The notes under the pieces: model-generated
Database searches by the model: none
What the model saw: only the letters and a program-made list of their open reading frames with translations
What the model was told of the DNA's origin: nothing
Program-made: the position numbers and the translations under genes
Assembly (NCBI GenBank): GCA_003342895.1
Contig: PTFA01000011.1
Coordinates: 9,276,778 to 9,340,777 of the forward strand
Source: Casuarius casuarius
Taxonomy: Eukaryota > Chordata > Aves > Casuariiformes > Casuariidae
Length of the DNA stretch: 64,000 nucleotides
Direction: 5' to 3'
Shown: positions 61,814 to 64,000 of the stretch, piece by piece
Layout: each line of letters opens with the position of its first letter
Numbering within the stretch: position 1 is the stretch's first letter

Positions 61814-62200
61814 CTAAACAGTAACACAACAGGTATTGGCATTCACACCTTTAAGAGTCTTGTGCTGTAGTTAGCCCTTTGTTTGACAAGGTACCAACTT
61901 TAACACACTGGTTTATGTTAGTCATAAAGGCTAAAAATATTGGTTTTGCAAGATCCACATATACCTCTAAACAATCAACTGGTCAACTTGAAAAGCACTT
62001 TTATAAGAATTTTGCTTCAGCACAGCGAGATAACACCTAGCTATATAAATGTCCTTTATTAAGGATCTTCAGACAAGATAAAAATTAAGACCTTGATTCA
62101 GAAAAGAGCTGAGACATATTTTTTATTTCTTCCAGTTCAGGAATGCATTTAAAGCACATATTCCAGTGTCAAATCAAAATATGCTTAATCAATCACTTAC

Positions 62201-62212
62201 CTGATTCAGGGC
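62201..62212 (-). CDS. ROBO2: Candidate 12-nt microexon in the Ig4-Ig5 linker of ROBO2
   Basis: On the minus strand a pyrimidine-rich acceptor (ATTTTCTCTTTTAG) is followed by GCCCTGAATCAG and then a full-consensus donor, GTAAGTGATT. The next exon (ending at 61813) starts with two bases that complete a Val codon, so the previous exon must end with one base, G. Insertion of 12 nt then adds four residues, G-P-E-S, before VLTDRPPP and keeps the frame. Mammalian Robo1/2 are reported to carry a NOVA-regulated microexon, called 6b, of three or four codons. This is a good candidate for its equivalent, though I cannot align it here. The splice-site quality is seen directly; usage is inferred. Confidence 0.68.
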
Positions 62213-63627
62213 CTAAAAGAGAAAATCTGTAAAAGTTCAAAGTGCAATACTGTAGCCATTTTAGCATGGGTAGCAAACACTTTCCCCATTCTGCTCGATT
62301 TGCAAGTACTCATCAACAAAAATATCTAACAATAATACAAAACCTCCTCATAATTCTGAGTGATCTAAATGACTGTTCCACTCTTTCCAGTGGAGAAGAG
62401 TTCAAACTTCATCAAGTGCTCTAACAGCTTACTTCTCAAATCATTTCCTCACCTTTTAAACCCATGAACTCTCTTATTTTTTTCATAATAATTTACATTT
62501 GCCTGCTTGAAATACCCCATAAGGGATTCTGTAGCCACTGAGTGCATGGCTGCATATAAGCCTCATTCCATGACCAGTGGGATATCTTGAAGATGAAGTA
62601 AAATGCTCATGTTCATTTTTTTGCAAGAACAATTTTTCATAAATAATTCTGATGTTGAACCTATTCTCAGTGCCATCTGTTAAACAGCAAAAATATAACT
62701 CTTTGTTCCTAAAGAACTTGTTTATACAAAATGAAGGTGAAATATTCAAACATAAACAAGGCTATGACTCCTTCATAAAAACAGACTAACAGAACTGAAA
62801 ATTCCTTTTCATGTATTTACCTTCCACACTGCTGCTGTTTTAAATCTTTGAACAACCGAACAATTCTACATCTGATACTAAATATTTTACCTGACAGGAT
62901 AAGCTCCTCAGATGGTGCAAATTAGCCTGCCTCTACTAATGTCAACTGCGTCCTAATCATTTATTCCAGCTGAGAATTTAGTTCATTATATTCCATACAC
63001 AATACCTGACTCTAACAGTGAAGTCAAAATAAATTATTGTGAAGCAATGCGGTTTCTTTTGTACTTGAGCCGCTCAAAATGTGACCCTCTGAAACCTTCA
63101 ATAGATCCCTGGTATTTTTAATATGCTATTTAATAAATAGAAAGTGTTAAGGATACGTTAGTGGCACATTTTATATTTATAATAATTGTTTCTGAAATTG
63201 TAATGTTGAAAGATACTAAATTCCTTTTTTTACAAGATATACAGAGGATAGCATCATCAGCATTAGTAACACCTTGCAATGTTAGTTCATCACATTTATT
63301 GAAATTGAAAACTGAAAATGGAAAACCAATCTAGATTATATATTCACACCAGAAAATGAAAGCTACTTTGGAAATTCTGAAATAGCACACACTGAACTCA
63401 GAGATAAGACAGGAAACACCATTTACAAGAAAACACAAAATGTAATGCATTTTCACCTTGATACGAAAATTTTGATCTCATTAAGGTTCCTTATGACTAC
63501 ACAGTTCAGTCATTTGGTGAAAGCTCAGCTCATATATGCCATCAGCATACCTGTAGCAAGAGTATATTGAAGTGAAAATTTAGCTTTGTACGTTTTCATT
63601 TAGATTTAATGTAGAACAGCAACTTCC

Positions 63628-63643
63628 ACTTACCTAGGTAAGT
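63628..63643. other. 16-bp palindrome with back-to-back splice motifs
   Basis: ACTTACCTAGGTAAGT is self-complementary and gives CTAG followed by GTAAGT on both strands. On the ROBO2 strand a T-rich tract (CTATTTTTTTCTTAG) lies a little upstream. It has the form of a recursive splice site. Confidence 0.45.
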
Positions 63644-64000
63644 ACAAACTAAGAAAAAAATAGAATTACTTAGGTTGCTAACTATTTCATTGCAGTTATT
63701 TGTTGCAACTAATTGTCTTTTATATGTGTAGCAATGTAGGTATTTTTAAAGCCTACTGCTCCACAGATATTGTCCTTTGGCATCTAATTAGTTTTTTTAC
63801 AGCCCAAATGAGGAGCTCATAATCCTTTAAATAGCTTTGATCAATAAAGCAATTGAAAGTCTCCTGGCCAGAAGGAATCTTCATTTTCAAGGGTGTTATG
63901 GGTGAAAGACTACTACAGGTTTCCATGACACTAAGGCTAAAGGTTAAATGAACACTTGGGGTTTCCAGTGATCTGTGAACAACTGCATTGTTTTCACAGC

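Larger units (their letters stand above)
1..64000 (-). other. ROBO2: ROBO2 gene, internal segment (Ig5 to cytoplasmic CC3)
   Basis: The whole window lies inside one minus-strand gene. Fourteen core exons translate to a continuous ROBO2 protein: Ig5, three fibronectin type III domains, a transmembrane helix and the cytoplasmic motifs CC0 to CC3. All junctions are GT/AG and all phases are compatible. ROBO2 is a single-pass receptor for SLIT proteins, controlling axon repulsion, midline guidance and kidney and vessel patterning. Paralogue choice is secure because the FN3-2 and juxtamembrane sequences (for example [18 protein letters not shown]) are ROBO2-type. The 5' end (promoter, signal peptide, Ig1-4) lies beyond position 64000. 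The 3' end lies before position 1. Confidence 0.96.
61814..64000 (-). other. ROBO2: ROBO2 intron between Ig4 and Ig5, partial
   Basis: At least 2.2 kb up to the window edge. It contains the 12-nt microexon candidate (62201-62212) and a 16-bp splice-like palindrome (63628-63643). The Ig4 exon that should precede it is not in the window. Confidence 0.8.

Noticed and set aside
62821..62831. 11-nt microexon-like segment with donor GTAAAT
   Set aside because: Not frame-preserving and the acceptor is A-rich. Much weaker than the 12-nt candidate nearby.
1..64000. CRISPR arrays, operons, tRNA or rRNA genes, or a bacterial or viral system
   Set aside because: None seen. The spliced ROBO2 structure accounts for the window as ordinary vertebrate chromosome.

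Overview
This is a vertebrate nuclear genome window: AT-rich, with introns, no operons, and no prokaryotic features. It contains the middle of one gene, ROBO2 (Roundabout guidance receptor 2), read on the minus strand, so transcription runs from high to low coordinates. I identified the gene by translating the exons, which match ROBO2 and not ROBO1. Examples are the Ig5 stretch VLTDRPPPIILQGP, the transmembrane stretch [19 protein letters not shown], and the cytoplasmic motifs TPYATTQI, LPPPPVQPLPG and [15 protein letters not shown] saw no Alu or L1, only a few decayed ancient repeats (two MIR-like, one old amniote LINE-like), and introns are compact. With the residue differences from human, this suggests a sauropsid, most likely a bird. 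The species itself is an inference.

Layout in transcript order (descending coordinates): part of the intron after the Ig4 exons, containing a 12-nt microexon candidate (62201-62212); Ig5 (61608-61813 and 57602-57683); FN3-1 (56726-56891, 54833-54999); FN3-2 (50202-50323, 43128-43359); FN3-3 (37231-37355, 33775-33946); juxtamembrane and transmembrane exon (27582-27764); a 43-nt microexon (17507-17549); and the cytoplasmic exons CC0 (15780-15907), CC1 (11381-11662), an alternative cassette (10869-10994), CC2 (6605-6761) and CC3 (347-607). Every junction has GT/AG sites, and the reading frame carries through all 14 core exons (2326 nt). The signal peptide, Ig1-4 and the C-terminal tail lie outside the window.

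ROBO2 is the cell-surface receptor for SLIT ligands. Ig and FN3 domains form the ectodomain. The CC0-CC3 motifs recruit Abl, Ena/VASP and srGAP-type effectors to steer axons and migrating cells.

The most interesting layer is alternative splicing. Three optional exons (12, 84 and 126 nt) all fit phase-1/phase-1 junctions, so each could be included or skipped without breaking the frame. The 126-nt one is a recognised ROBO2 variant exon. The 12-nt one has near-ideal splice sites. The 84-nt one is a speculative new cassette. The 43-nt exon behaves differently: skipping it gives a stop six codons into the following sequence, just after the membrane. A long (TG)n tract lies about 40 nt upstream of its acceptor, an arrangement like the UG/U-tract control of CFTR exon 9.
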